DNA from: Daphnia pulex
Taxonomy: Eukaryota > Arthropoda > Branchiopoda > Diplostraca > Daphniidae
DNA length: 64,000 nucleotides
Reading direction: 5' to 3'
Assembly (NCBI RefSeq): GCF_021134715.1
Contig: NC_060026.1
Location: 13,011,001 to 13,075,000 of the forward strand
The notes below the pieces were generated by a model. That model made no database searches and was not told the origin of the DNA. It worked only from the letters and a program-made list of their open reading frames with translations. Both the position numbers and the translations under genes were made by a program. Shown here in pieces: positions 46,870 through 59,110 of this stretch (its first letter is position 1; each line of letters opens with the position of its first letter).

Positions 46870-47684
46870 ACAGCAAACAATTCGAATTCAAATCTTCTAT
46901 GTTATTCTCATCAGTGTTGACAATTGGCATTATCAGAAAAGACGTGTACACTTAATGATCGATCAATCCTTCGCTAATAGACGTATAAACTCCATCAAAA
47001 TCCGACTCAATTACTTGCCCAACAGCCTTTAACTCAATCACGTCAATCAAAGATGATGACTGTCACTTTCCAATCAAGCTCCTCCGGCCGGACGACGTTC
47101 CAGTTTCATATTTGCACATTTCCAATGAAATTGGGGCGATCACCGAAAGACGTGAAAGGGCTTGTATAATAAAGTTAACGCGATTAATTGGCGATTTCAT
47201 GTCAGTCGTGTGTAGAACTACGAATGGCGTATAGTTCATAATTGGCTGCTACTAATAAATTATGAGCTGACGTGGTCCGGGAGTTCGCGAAAACCAATAC
47301 CGCGGGTCGGCTTTCAAATTCGTAATATTGATGCAGTCAAATTATTAGAGCTTGCGAAATTCTTGAAATGATTTCAATATAACAGCTGTGAAAGCTGAGA
47401 CTCTATACGGATTTATATTTCCCGCCATACCGAGAACCCATCAAAATCGGTTGACAGTTTCAAATTATGGATTTGCATGATATGAATTCGATACACCCAA
47501 AATAATAGTGATTCCATTCTAATGTATTTATCTTCAATACAGACGAAATAACGATTGTAATGTTAATTAATCCATTTATATCTGCTTTATAAGCGTATTA
47601 TAGTGAAGGAGATTGTGTTAATCAGAGTATATTTTTTAAAAATGTGCGCTTCCATCTTTTTCACGATTTTTGTTGTCCAGCCTC
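46870..47684. other. Shared 3' spacer between GPA2 and GPB5
   Basis: AT-rich 0.8-kb region between two convergent stop codons. Holds the GPA2 polyadenylation signal (AATAAA 47168-47173). No coding exon. Confidence 0.5.
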
Positions 47685-48290
47685 TCAATTCAGACGGCGG
47701 GTCGTTATCCGCCGATCGTAATGCGGACCCTCGCAATTCGTGGTGTCGGTGCGGCAGAGTTCGCAACGGCATGTTACAGCATCCAAGGCCATGTACAATT
47801 CCCTGTTTGAAAACCAACCAAAAATTGATTTGATTATCTTTAATTAGTGTATCACCAGATTCTTCGCAGACTCACGTTCCAAGATTGACTTCCGGATCGC
47901 AATTTCTCAAGGTGATAGCTCTGGGCAGGATCGAGTCGTGTTGACAGACGGGATGTTGTGAACGTTTGAACGGGAAGCGCCAATCTGCAATCTACAAATG
48001 AAACACAAATTAACATCAAATTCAATTAAATAAGTGTGAAATTTTACCTCGTTAGATGAACAACGTCCCCAACAAGAAGTGACGGTGACGACATCCCAGC
48101 AGGAGCGTCCCTCGGAATCCTCTTGATAGACTTTGAAAGTGTACGGACGCCGGAAGCAGGTCGGAGTAGCATCCATCTGCTCCTTGGACTGAGAGTCTGG
48201 CTGCTCGAACATGGCCGAATTGAGACGGAAGCTGTTGGCCATCAAAACGGCCAAGAGAAAGATCCTTTGGAATAGGTAAGTATTAGCCAT
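47685..48290 (-). CDS. GPB5: Glycoprotein hormone beta-5 (thyrostimulin beta subunit)
   Basis: Secreted cystine-knot partner of GPA2. Exons 5' to 3': 48290-48048, 47991-47876 and 47802-47685, 158 aa, frame closed. The start at 48290 is chosen for its signal peptide (YLFQRIFLLAVLMANSF); an upstream in-frame extension to 48533 is basic and unlike a secreted precursor. Family motifs run CFRRPYTFKVYQED, RSCWDVVTVTSCWGRCSSNE, IADWRFPFKRSQHPVC, LRNCDPEVNLGTELYMALDA, TCRCELC and TNCEG. CWGRC and the WRFPFKRSQHPVC block are diagnostic. The convergent placement beside GPA2 fits two ancient linked genes. Confidence 0.94.
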
Positions 48291-48662
48291 GGTGCAACAC
48301 CGCAAAACGGGAAACAGAACAATCGACAAGAACTTGCGGGATGCGTCTGGCCAAGGATCGACAAATCCTTCGAACTCGACTTTTTTCCCACCTACGACTT
48401 TCGGTCTGCGTACTACACCGGCGCGGTTGCGCATAGCTTTTTTTCTTTTAAACCACATAGAAGCGATCAGCTTCATCTTTTTATTGGTTGAGAAAAAAGC
48501 CTTTGATACATTCACTTGACAAATAGTTATCACAGAAAAATTACAAGAAAATAAAGTTAAGCATGGAGAAAGGCTTTTTTAAAAAAGGCAATCAAAATAT
48601 ACTACCAGAACCAGAAGGAAGGAATATTGAAAAAAAAAGACTAGGAATTAGTGAATGTGTGA

Positions 48663-50028
48663 TTATTTTTTGGGAGCTTTGTAGTTCTCGGTACGGTGAT
48701 GTTTAAGATCGGCGTCTTTGTGGATTTCTTTCCAGCAACGACGGCAGTAGAGATCCCCGTCGCAGTCAAAGCATCGCAAATGAGCATCTCCGTTGCAGAG
48801 CTCACACCAGGGCAATTCTTCTTGGCCAGCAGCTACTCCTTCATCGCATATTCCTTCGTCTTCCAATTCCAAACGGTCTTCATCCAAGACTCGATTGATA
48901 ATCCTGGCCGCTTGTTTGTCTTCGTCTTCAGAGTCTTCGTCACTCGATTTGTCTTCCTTAGCTTCTGGTTTTTTAGTTCCCCTATCGAATCGGAGTTTGT
49001 TCAATCTAAACACAAAAATTGGATAAGTAAAAAATGATTGAGTTGTATTAGAATTCAAAAAACCTTTCTTGGATTTCTCTATCTTTCTTCAGGCCTTCCA
49101 AAGCCAATTGAGCATCAGCCTGTATTGCCTGGGCTTCATTTTGCAACAACATCTCAACATCATCTGTCTGCTAACATGAAAAATTGTTAGAAAGTCTCAA
49201 AATAAATCTGATAAATTTACAGAAATAATAGTTTTACCTCTTCTGATTGATTGGATGGAGTTGCAGAAGGAAGGTCTGATTGCCTGTCAATTGCAACTTC
49301 TTCTCTGATCTGGTTGATAAGATCTGTTGCATCATCGACATTGTTTGTTTTTGGTTTGACATAAATGGCTGCTGGTTTCCGGTAAACTTCAGGATCAATG
49401 CCCTTCAGTTTAGCTAAGCGTTCTTCAATCTCTGACTGGCTGGGGATGTCTCCCTTCATCTCCCGAATCTCACTCTTGAGCTTGGATAGACGATTTACAA
49501 GCTGTTGATCTTCAAAAGATAACCCTTTTTTCAGGTTGGTCATTCGGCTGTCTTCGGTGTAAACTACAATTGGACTTTTGTTGGGGTTCTCCAGTTTTTC
49601 CAACTTCCTAAGGAACAAGTTCTGGTCAATAAAGAAACATTAAATGATATTCTTATTTGAATCATACTGTTCCAAGACAACAGGAGGAATTTGAGTGACT
49701 TGATTTTGGTGGGGGGTTTCTACTTTTCCATTTTTCCTGTACAACAAACAAAAATATTAAAAGCTGTATGATGATTCAACAAAAGTCTTCGTTGTTTCAT
49801 CATACTCTTGCGAAACAACGGGTGGTGGTACAGCTGACTGTTTGACAAAGCAGCTCTTACAGATTTTCTTGACAAGACATTTCGAGCAGAACGAAAATCC
49901 GCATTTTTCACAGCCATACTGAAATAATCAAAGTTTATTGATTAGAGAGTTAATCTAAGCACATACTTTTTTTCGCTTACTTCTTTTGTTAAAAACCCAA
50001 AGCTACGAGCACAGCCATGGCACGACAT
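48663..50028 (-). CDS. ZFYVE19: ZFYVE19 / ANCHR, abscission-checkpoint FYVE-type protein
   Basis: Orthologue of the abscission/NoCut checkpoint regulator, which in vertebrates holds VPS4 at the midbody. Exons 5' to 3': 50028-49981, 49918-49806, 49736-49667, 49621-49238, 49170-49064 and 49005-48663, about 354 aa. The N-terminus is a FYVE-related zinc finger ([39 protein letters not shown]). The middle repeats the family short helices ([20 protein letters not shown]). The C-terminus is a B-box-like zinc finger ([34 protein letters not shown]). The third intron is odd: the frame needs CAG from 49669-49667 to be kept, yet no GT then starts the intron. The neighbouring intron starts GTATGA, so a lost G (CAGGTATGA) is the simplest explanation. 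The gene is otherwise intact. Confidence 0.9.
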
Positions 50029-50511
50029 TGTTGTTGACAAACGTTTGATTAGTTTTTTAGTTATTTACCGTGACACCGATGCCAACTTTGACTATTATTC
50101 TCTCATGCAGTCATGCTAAAACGGGATATTTCAAAATAATTTAACAAAATGAAAATTCAACATTTTGTTTTAAAAATAAAAGAAAGGAGTTTGTTTGGAA
50201 ATTCTGGATTCATTTTTATTCGTTGAATTTTTGTCTAGTAAATATGTGAGTTTTACCGTTAGATAAGTGCGTTAAGGTAACTAATTTATGATTGATAGAC
50301 CCCTACAATCCGTTTCAGGTGAACTAGTGTGATTGATGAGTCAGTACATTTTTCAAGCAAACATTTCTTGTAGATTTTATTCAAGACTTGAACAATTATA
50401 GTAATAATATCCTATACTAAGAAAAATGTAATATCAATATCATGAAAACGACTTTATTTTTTCCAACAAGCAACAAAGCTTCAGTGATAAATATTCAATT
50501 TGTCATTCATT
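50029..50511. other. Intergenic, nothing recognised
   Basis: ZFYVE19 5' region followed by AT-rich DNA. No supported feature. Confidence 0.5.
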
Positions 50512-50829
50512 TTAGATTTTATAGATTTTAGATTTCGGTGCCGGGAAGGATCCCATATTAATGATTTTCAGCATGGCAAATTCATAGGCCCCTGCTTGTG
50601 ATGGAACACAACAAGAGACCAGAGTTCCTATGCCTCCTAACGTAGTGTCCAAGGTTTGGCCTCCTGCAGCAAAACTAACAAAGAACAGATTGGAGCATTT
50701 ATAATACCAAATAATCGATAACAGCAAATTTAGACATACCACGGAGCTCCGAGGGCATTACAACCTTACTAGCAAATGCCATAATGGTCCCAGTTAAGAT
50801 CAATTACAAATCCAAAATGTTTCAATTTC
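50512..50829 (-). pseudogene. Decayed copy of the Cys-rich secreted peptide gene
   Basis: Homologous to the intact gene at 51254-51656. Exon 2 remnant about 50829-50740 keeps LWHLL-adjacent TATGGCATTTGC and GGTTGTAATGCCCT, but the CAATCG between them has become TAGTAA, two stop codons. Exon 3 remnant about 50674-50512 keeps CFAAGG and GGIG, but the second Cys cluster has been lost by a frameshift (SQAGAYEF replaces the CNRGLGNC frame). Splice sites remain recognisable, so decay is moderate. Confidence 0.7.
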
Positions 50830-51079
50830 CTTAAAACGAAATCTATAACAAAAGGGGAACAACGTGTAATATTGTAAAGAGCGGTACTTGTAGGGTTTCA
50901 CGCCGCTGTGACAAAATTGGGTGTAGTTTGGCAGAGCTGCATCAACCAAAAACAAAATATCCAAACATTCAGACAGTCAAAGCCATTTATACAGGACTCG
51001 TTCAACGTCGCATAATCGACGTTGTATACGTATTCTGTACGTAATAATTGTTTATCATTTATGTTGATCAACTTCTCGC

Positions 51080-52010
51080 TAACTTTTTCCAGGTGTTCCT
51101 CAAGGATTCACCCGAAACGGTTCTTTGCCAATTAGCAATTTATTCAGAATTAATTAAAAATAAATATCACGAAAACACTGTATTTTCTCCCCAAAAGGCT
51201 TCATCAGTGTTACATTGACATTTATTTGATATCTTAAAGATATCTTGTGCGGGTCAAAGGCTCCATGAATATAATGATTTCCAACATGCCGACATGCAAT
51301 TTCCTAGGCCCCTGTTGCATGACGCAACAGCGGCCGGAGCTCCTATTCCTCCTATTGTACCAAAGGTGAAGCCTCCTGCAGCATAACTAAATAAGAACAG
51401 AAACAAAATTTTAAAAACTAAAGTAATAATCCGGTGTACATTGCAATTTTATCTGTACCACGGAACTGCCAGGGCATTACAACCCGATTGGCAAATGCCA
51501 TAAGACAGCAGTCCCGCGTTCACAGAGTGCACAGTTAGAACAAGGTAAATGATCAATCCGAAATACTTCAATTTCTCTGTAATGGGTTTAAACGAAGCCA
51601 ATGCGTTAATTCCCCCAACAAAAAGCCAAGAAAAGGGTTAACAGAAACGTACGCATGTCTCGGCGGGGTTTCACGCTGCTTTAGCCCATCAGTCTAAAAA
51701 TGTATTCGTGTAAAAAACGTAGCTCGGCGGAACTGGCTGTACTCTATTCGAATTAATACCAAACAAAAACAAAACGTTTGACACAATTTTTCGTCCGTCA
51801 TTCGTCTTTATTCATCGGAAAAATATTTCGCACATTCGACGTTGTATTGCGTCGTTATAATCAGTTAGATCCAAGAACTATTTTTCGTCAATGCGCAATA
51901 TAAAGTTGGAATCGTCGGACCCCTCGCTGATTTCCTCTCCAGGTGTTCCGCAAGGATTCACCGGAAACGGGTCCTTGCCGATGAGCACAAAAGGCAACCA
52001 GGCGCACCAG
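51080..52010 (+). repeat. Duplicated upstream segment of the Cys-rich peptide genes
   Basis: TCCAGGTGTTCCTCAAGGATTCACCCGAAACGG at about 51088-51120 recurs near 51938-51970 with few changes. On the plus strand both look like an exon after a pyrimidine-rich acceptor; the right copy reads GVPQGFTGNGSLPMSTKGN and ends at TGA 52022, the left copy ends sooner. The duplication that made the peptide pair therefore also copied a piece of a divergent transcript or its remnant. Confidence 0.5.
51254..51656 (-). CDS. Small Cys-rich secreted peptide (84 aa)
   Basis: Complete three-exon gene: coding exon 1 is only 4 nt (51656-51653, ATGC), then 51576-51459 and 51386-51254. The frame closes at 84 aa. A signal peptide (KYFGLIIYLVLTVHSVNA) precedes a mature peptide with the pattern YGICQSGCNALAVPCYAAGG, FTFGTIGGIGAP, SCNRGLGNCMSACWK: six cysteines around a Gly/Ala-rich hydrophobic core. 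I have seen this YGxCQxGC...CYxAxGxxFGT...CNxxxGxC layout in small secreted proteins of several invertebrates, but cannot give a function. Candidate roles (antimicrobial, signalling) would be guesses. A decayed tandem copy lies 0.7 kb downstream. Confidence 0.72.
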
Positions 52011-52029
52011 CATGCAGTCAACTGATACC

Positions 52030-55000
52030 TATTTAAAAGATCGAGTAACCAAATCAACCCTTTCTAGACACGCAGCAACAACCACTACGCCACTCCATGT
52101 ACTGGATGACGAGGTCCTAAAATATGACAGACTTTTGCTGGCCAGAGACAACAATGCAACATGATACGCCCATTAATTTTGATACAATTTAAGGAAAATA
52201 TGTGAAACATTTGAATTTGAAAATGGCGCTAAAATTTACGTAATTTTTTTTTATGATTTTAAAATTACGCGATAGTCAAATCAGCGTTATGGGTGAATTT
52301 GCACGTATACATCTTGCCCTGTACGACCTTGGTCAAACGAGTGAAATCGATCAAATAACATATTCTTGTCCTCATTTCTCGGCGGTGATGACGTCAGTCC
52401 TTTCCAGATCACTCGGCACGACCTACAGCAACCGATTTCTTCTCTGGCATATCCGGCGAAAGTGCCAAAAAAACGCCATTTCCGGTCGATTAAGCAAATC
52501 GGTCATGTCAAATTTTTAAAAATTCCGACCTTTCATTATTACTAGATTTCTACTCTTCCAAAAAGGAAGAACATTATTCTGATGGTTCACATCAAAGTTA
52601 CAAAATGAAATAAAATATCCCTTTGGTTTTTCGGAATAAATTTGTCAATCGATGTGTTGTTAATCAATTTTCATCCGCTTCGATTTTCTATATTTGCGTT
52701 CCAGTTTATATTCACGTTATTTACCCACACAAAAATATCTGCCACTTGCGCATTACCATAATAATGGGGAAAAACCGGAAAGGGAATAAAATGTCGATAT
52801 GATTGCAACTGATTCGTTGTGAAAGCCACTCTGCTGTGTGTACACGCGGGAGTCTCTCTTTACACAGACACAAGCGCTGCATATAAAAGGTGAAAGTTAC
52901 AACGGACTTTTTCCCCCGAGTTCCATATTTTTACATCATCAGCATATTACGTCAAAGCAAAAAAATATAAGAGACAACTATACTACACGAGAGATAGATG
53001 GGATGCGCATGTGTTTTTATATGATGCAGCAATCGGGACGGAGAGAGAGATCTTCCAGCTGTCTACATATAATTGCACAGGATGTGAACCAACTCCATCC
53101 GCATTCGCCATTATGATAATAAAAGCATCTCTCTCTCTATCTCTTCCGTTTTTTAGGAAAAACAGACTAAAAAACCACACAGGAAGAAGAAGAAGTCTGA
53201 ATACCTGGATTATATTCAGTATAAAAACGGTCGTATATATTATTTATGCATGTGTGCTCCACATGTGTGTGATGATGATGTATTGGCTCCGCCCACAGTC
53301 CGTCACAGCACAGCTCTCGGATGAATGGAGCGACGAAGAAAAACGTCCATTGGTTTCTTGTTTTTCACCACTTTTCCTTTTACATGTCGTGTTTTTTGTG
53401 TGTGTGTGGCTGGCTGGAACAGCATCACACACGTATAGTATAATCTCGTCCTGGGAAAATTGCGAAACTGCCATCTCGGTTCCGGGTAGGAGGAGACTAC
53501 CGGTGGGGAGAAGAGTTTTCAATTGAAGAATACATAAGGAACGCCATTATCTTTTTTTGGTACTGCTGTTTTTTTCCCTGGATGGACTCCCTCATCGCCG
53601 ATTTGGCACCAAACGCAATGTGGAAAAAACACATGAATATGAATGGTGATGCCCACGAAGAGAATCTTCGCATTCATCCGGAGAGATAAAAGGTTCTTTT
53701 TTCTTTTGGTAAAAGGAAATATAGAAGGATGTCCAATCTTCTTCTTCATACTCGCCGTCGGTGGTTGTCTAATTTCTCGTCCGAAAAACAAAAAAACAGT
53801 TTGGCGTTTTTATCTGTCCAAGATGCAAAGTTTGTGATGATGGCACCACATCACAATGGCAGCAGCGGATTATTTCTTTCGCCCCGCAGACATTGTTCTA
53901 CTGGCGAAATACGACGACCGGTACTACTACATGATCAAACACATATCCGTTGGGCGTGAGCTGTGTAGTTTTTATTTTGCATGGGATCAATTATGGTGAG
54001 GGACGACAGAGAGCACAGACTCGAATGTAACGGTCACGTTATTATTATTACATCTGGTTTGGCCGTTTGGGTTATGTAGTACGATAACGGCATGTCTGAA
54101 AGTTATTCAATGCCCATATTTTTAAAAAAGGATTCTTTTTTAGCTTTTAGCCGTTTCTGTGTATATTTTGGTATAGATTTGGAATTATATTAAAAAAAAA
54201 GAATTATTATTACAGTCATCATCGGCGTTCACGTTCGATCCATCATCTCAAACGGGATGTCCGTAATGAATAATAAAAAGACGGAGCCGATCAGAATTTC
54301 AATGCATCAAGATTTTATTAACTCTCACGCCATGAAATTTTGAGAATACAAATTCCAATCAGGTCCGGCCCGGCCATCGTCCAGTCATAATAAAAAAAGA
54401 ATTCACAATTATTTTTCCAGCTCTCTCTCTCTCTAAGAAATCCAGACAGTGTTGATCGAGTCTGATTTGTTATCGTCTAGCCATTTCTGAATTGTTTTGA
54501 TGATCAGTCACAAGATACTCAATAGCCGAAAAAACATTTTTAACATTTTTATTTAAAATTTTCGAAATCTTTAAAAATACCCTAAAAAACAAACTATTAG
54601 CTAGGCCAGCACCGTTGTGTTTATTTATGACTTTGCTGATACGGCATAATCTTCTTGCTGGCAGCGTATTTGCTCGCGTGAAAATATCGTAATACAAGAT
54701 TTGGGAATAGTTTATGCTAGACAAATCGACCGTGCCAACCCGTCACTCTTATATATATATGTGGTCATATAGAAGGTCATGTGTCGTGATATAATTTGTT
54801 TTACTGAAAAAACAAACCAGAATTTTATGTTATTTTTAAAAAACTCTTGTCCCCCGCCAAGACGATGGTGACAGTTGGCACAATAAAAACGAGTGAAATA
54901 GGAGACAGGTTTTTCATGTATCAAATCGCACACGTACACATACACTCTCACATATATGCGCATATTACTGAAAATACAATTTTCAATGCCCGCGTCGTTT

Positions 55001-58000
55001 ACAAAATGAACGAATTATTACAGATTTCACCGACTCATTCTATAGAATCACTTTAGAATGTAAATTATCAAAGGTGAAAAAAGGGGGGGGGGGGGCTCCT
55101 TGCTTGTGTGATGGCCAAATGTTGTAAGGTGGGAAAATGATCAACCCTCTCAGACCCCCGTGTGAACTTTGGTGATTGAACGTGTTCCGTTTTTTCTTCT
55201 TCTTACACATGTGCAAAAAAAACACACGCAAAAAACACGCATTGCATTGCAGACTGTGAGAAACCAAGGGAGGGGAGAAAACCATATAAAACCGAATTGT
55301 TTTTTATGTCAATATGTAAAACGTTGATGTAATAAAAAAAGAAGAAGGTGGGTACGACATCATCATCACTTTGATTCGGTGTAATAACAAACGGGGCAAC
55401 CCAAAAAGAAAAAAAACTAGGTGAAAACCAGAATTGCAGATTTGAATAGAGCGCCAATAAAGGAGGGGGAGACATTTGATAAACCCTCCCAAGACTTTTA
55501 TCGGGGGAGAGAAAATAGCTGTGGCAAAAAAAACTAACAAGTGGGGGATGGTGGTTTTTGCATGTCGTTCGCTGTAGACTAACCGGTTTCATTACAACTC
55601 CCAAATAAGTCTTTGTCACGTCAAATAAGGAAATGTGAAAATAAGCAACTATGCAAAAAAACAGAGGGGTCTCGAACGATCTGAATAACTAAAATATTCC
55701 ATTTTAAGAACTAGTAAACCAGCAGAGAGAGAGAGATGGAGGGATGGATGCAAGGCTAAAAAGAAGCGGATTGACTCGCTGGTGCAAGGACACAACAACA
55801 CACATACCGATGGAAGGAATCAAAAAACGAATGGAACCGAAAGTTTTTTTTTAAGGTTTTCATGTATGTGCAACAGAATGTTGGGTGTGTCTCAACTGTA
55901 CTTTCTCTCTTGCATGTTGTATTTTCAACGGTCAAATATTCAAACGAGATGGGAGCATTTTAGCATTTTCGTTCAGCACCCTCGGTAGAGAAAATAAAAG
56001 AATTCGACGGTTTGACAGATCCATCAGCGGACAAACAGCATCACGTAATTGTTGCATTGATGAAGGACGAGATGCATCAATTATTATGGGCCAGACAAAA
56101 TGCGAGAAAACATCTCTCAAGTTAATTTCGGTTTTACTTGCATTCTCGCATACAAAATCAGAAAATTGGGGGGGGGGGCAAATTCAATCAAACTAGCTAT
56201 TTGTAAAACGTGTCGTGTTTTGTCGTCTTCCATCTTTTTCTTGTTTTTGTTTTCAAAGTTATATAATAAGCTAAACACAAAAAAGTGATGATGTAACACA
56301 AATTATCAGGGCGGACAATTTGGAGGGGATGAATAAAAAAAAATTAAACAAAATAAAATACAGGTAAGGGGAATTTTTTTTTTAGTGTAATAAACCAAAG
56401 ACATAAAGATAAATGGGTGTGGTTGGGGAATATGATTTGGGGAAAATTGCGCTCCGAATCAAACTTTTTTTTTTCATCTCCGAGAAGAGAAAAACACGCG
56501 GGGGAGGGGGGGAACTTTCACCGGACCAATTCCGCACATTATGATTATTTTATACACAGCAGAGAGAAGACAAAACAAAAAAAAAAAGATGAACACGTCG
56601 CATCAAGAGAAAAAAAAAATAAAAAAAAATAAACAATTTTTAGGTTTTCTTCCGCAATACACGTCAAACGTGACGGAACAAAAAAATATCTTATTGTTTT
56701 TAATTTTTCAAGAAAAAAAAAGGCCCGGGGGATTAAATTGAATTTTTTCCTTTTTTTAATATTACTATAACGGGAGTTTGAAATGGTGGCGGATGAAGAG
56801 CACTGGGGTATCTTTCCATTTAGCATCCACACATTCAGTTGGATCAAAAAAAAGAGAGTTGAAAAACAATTGCAGAACACATACACATTGGCAGGAAGAA
56901 GGGAAAAAAGAGAATTCAATCAAATAAATGGGGAAGGAAATGAAAAGAAAAACACATTTAGGGGGGAGTGGATAGATAATTTTACCAGGAGAGGGTCACT
57001 CTCCACTTTCACTTAAGTGAATCCGAGACCGAAAATAAAGAGAAAAAAAAAACTATTGATAGAAAAGGGGTGGAGGAATTAACGACCAACAAAGAAAACA
57101 CACACGGGGGGTAGGGAAACATACACGCAAGGCGGAGGAGTTGTCTCAAATAATGTCTCGTCTCTTGTCAATTTCAATTGAACCTCTTTTCTTTAAATGT
57201 ACCGCTACTCAAATCGGAGACGAAAGACTATGACAAACAACAAAAAACAAAAGACGAGAAAAAAAGCGCATTCATAATAATAATAATAAAAAAAAAGTGG
57301 AAGGACAAACTGAATGATCAATTAGAGAAAAAGATGGATAGAGAGGGAGGGGCCGCAGTTTTCCCATCATTACATAACACATTTTCATCTCGAGATGAAT
57401 GAGCCAGGGAAAAAAAATAATGAAAAAAAAAGGGTTTAACGAATTTTAAATGCCCAGTCAGTTGCTTGCAAAATAAAGGGTTGTGTGGAGTGGATTTTAC
57501 TTTTAATAACGAAATGTTGTGGGGACAAGATAAACTGAAGGGTGTAGCAGAATTAAGAGAATTCTCATAGTCGGAAATATTTTAAATGCGTGCAAAAAGT
57601 GAATAATAAAGTTGTAGTAGTTTTGTTAAGATTTTTACTTTGGGGGGGAGATGGGGAGGGAAAATCTAATAAAGAGAAAAAAAACTGCGCACTTTGTGCC
57701 ACTGGCCCCGTTCATGAACGAAGAACGACAAAATGGGGGGGTTTTTGCTTTCTTTTTTGTTTCGCAAATTCAAAACAAAAATCCAAAAAAAGAAATATTT
57801 GCTACAGACTACCGGAAACATTGGTCTACTTGGAGGCTACAACTGTGTGTCTTGTTTCTGTTTTTTTACTAAATAATGTCTCTTTTTTCCTTTGTTATTT
57901 TTAACCGGGAGAAAAATAGTTCCAATACGAATCACTCAGTCTGGATGGGTATTGTGTCAACAATATTTTTTTTTTATCCCTCCCTTTACTTGTCCCTGAC

Positions 58001-59110
58001 GCAATCTCCCTGAAAACCACCTGGTGGTGTAGAGAAACTCCAGAGGAAAAAGATAAAGCGAGGGAGAGAAGAAATGAAGAAGAGAAGGGAATTGAAGAAG
58101 ACGGACATATGAGAGTGGAAAAAGGGTTAATACAGATGCATTATGGGGGTGAGGGGTTGGAGAGGGGGGGGGGATAGAGAGGGTGGCAATAATGGTGGTA
58201 TAGTGGCGTGCCCAAGCAGTTTTTTGTACTGTCGTTGTCTTATCTCTTTTTTTTTCTGTGCTTAAATTTCCAAAAAAAAATTAATTTTACTCCTTTCCTA
58301 AAAGAATTTTCTTTTCCCGTCCGACCGGGCAGAGGGCTTGGCCATGCCCGCCTTAGCTCACAGCTGAGAGATCAAAGAGGGACGATCCTTCCGCGAAATG
58401 CCAAAAAACAAAACTTTAACAATCAAAAAGGAGGGAGAGATAAAGAGAAACAGGGAGGGCGGATGGGGGGAGAATTTTCCGAAAAGAATCGGTCGCAAGT
58501 TGCGCAATCTACGTTCGTTTTTCTTCTTGTTGTCGAGTTTGTTGGGGAGGGGGGAATACATTTGAAAGTAGTGGGACACTCTCTCGGTACAGGGAAAAAA
58601 ACTCTACAACAACGACATGTCTATATGTGTGTGTGTGTGCTGTATCCTAATAATACCCACTACTCCTAACTCTTCTTCTTCTTCCTTTTGTTTCGTTTCG
58701 ATTCTTTAAAAGCTGGGCCGAAGATGAAAGACTGTGAAGATGAACCCAATGGAAAAAGGAAAAAAAGAAAACAAACAAAAGATCAAACCCCAAACAAACA
58801 AACAAACGACGTCTGAGCATATCGAATGGAGCCTCGACGGCATCACAGCGAGAGTTTTTAACCTTCAAACAAGAAAAATTCAAAAAATATAAGGAGAAAG
58901 TGGAGGGAGAGAGAGAGAGCAGAGTAGAGTGGAGAAGGGGGTGAACGGAGTGGTCGGGCAGTGTTGTTGTTGTGTTGCTTTTGGGAGGTGGTGGCTGTTA
59001 AGAGATAGACAGGGGAGGGGGGTTGTAAACGGCCGCGGGCTTCTTTTTCTTGGCTCTTCGTACCCAGACCGGGAGTCGATGATGCAAAGTAAAAAAAGAG
59101 GGAGCTCGAA
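52030..59110. other. 7-kb low-complexity region, possible Syp 3' UTR
   Basis: No convincing coding exon on either strand. Homopolymers and purine runs are dense from about 54,400 onwards (A runs, G runs such as 55085-55096, 56168-56178, 58165-58172, and AATAAT at 57267-57290), which breaks every long frame. The stretch just right of 55,000 lies downstream of the Syp stop codon, so part of it may be a long Syp 3' UTR, as is common for neuronal RNA-binding proteins. Open frames at 53011-53526 and 58208-58669 are Ser/Phe/Lys low-complexity products. Confidence 0.4.

Noticed and set aside
48291-48533. N-terminal extension of GPB5
   Set aside because: The added residues are basic and would bury the signal peptide that starts at 48290.
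53011-53526. 171-codon plus-strand open frame with hydrophobic stretches
   Set aside because: Low-complexity Ser/Leu and Val/Tyr runs, no splice partners and no family resemblance.
58208-58669. 153-codon plus-strand frame near the Syp 3' end
   Set aside because: Made of homopolymer-derived Phe, Lys and Gly runs opposite a probable 3' UTR.
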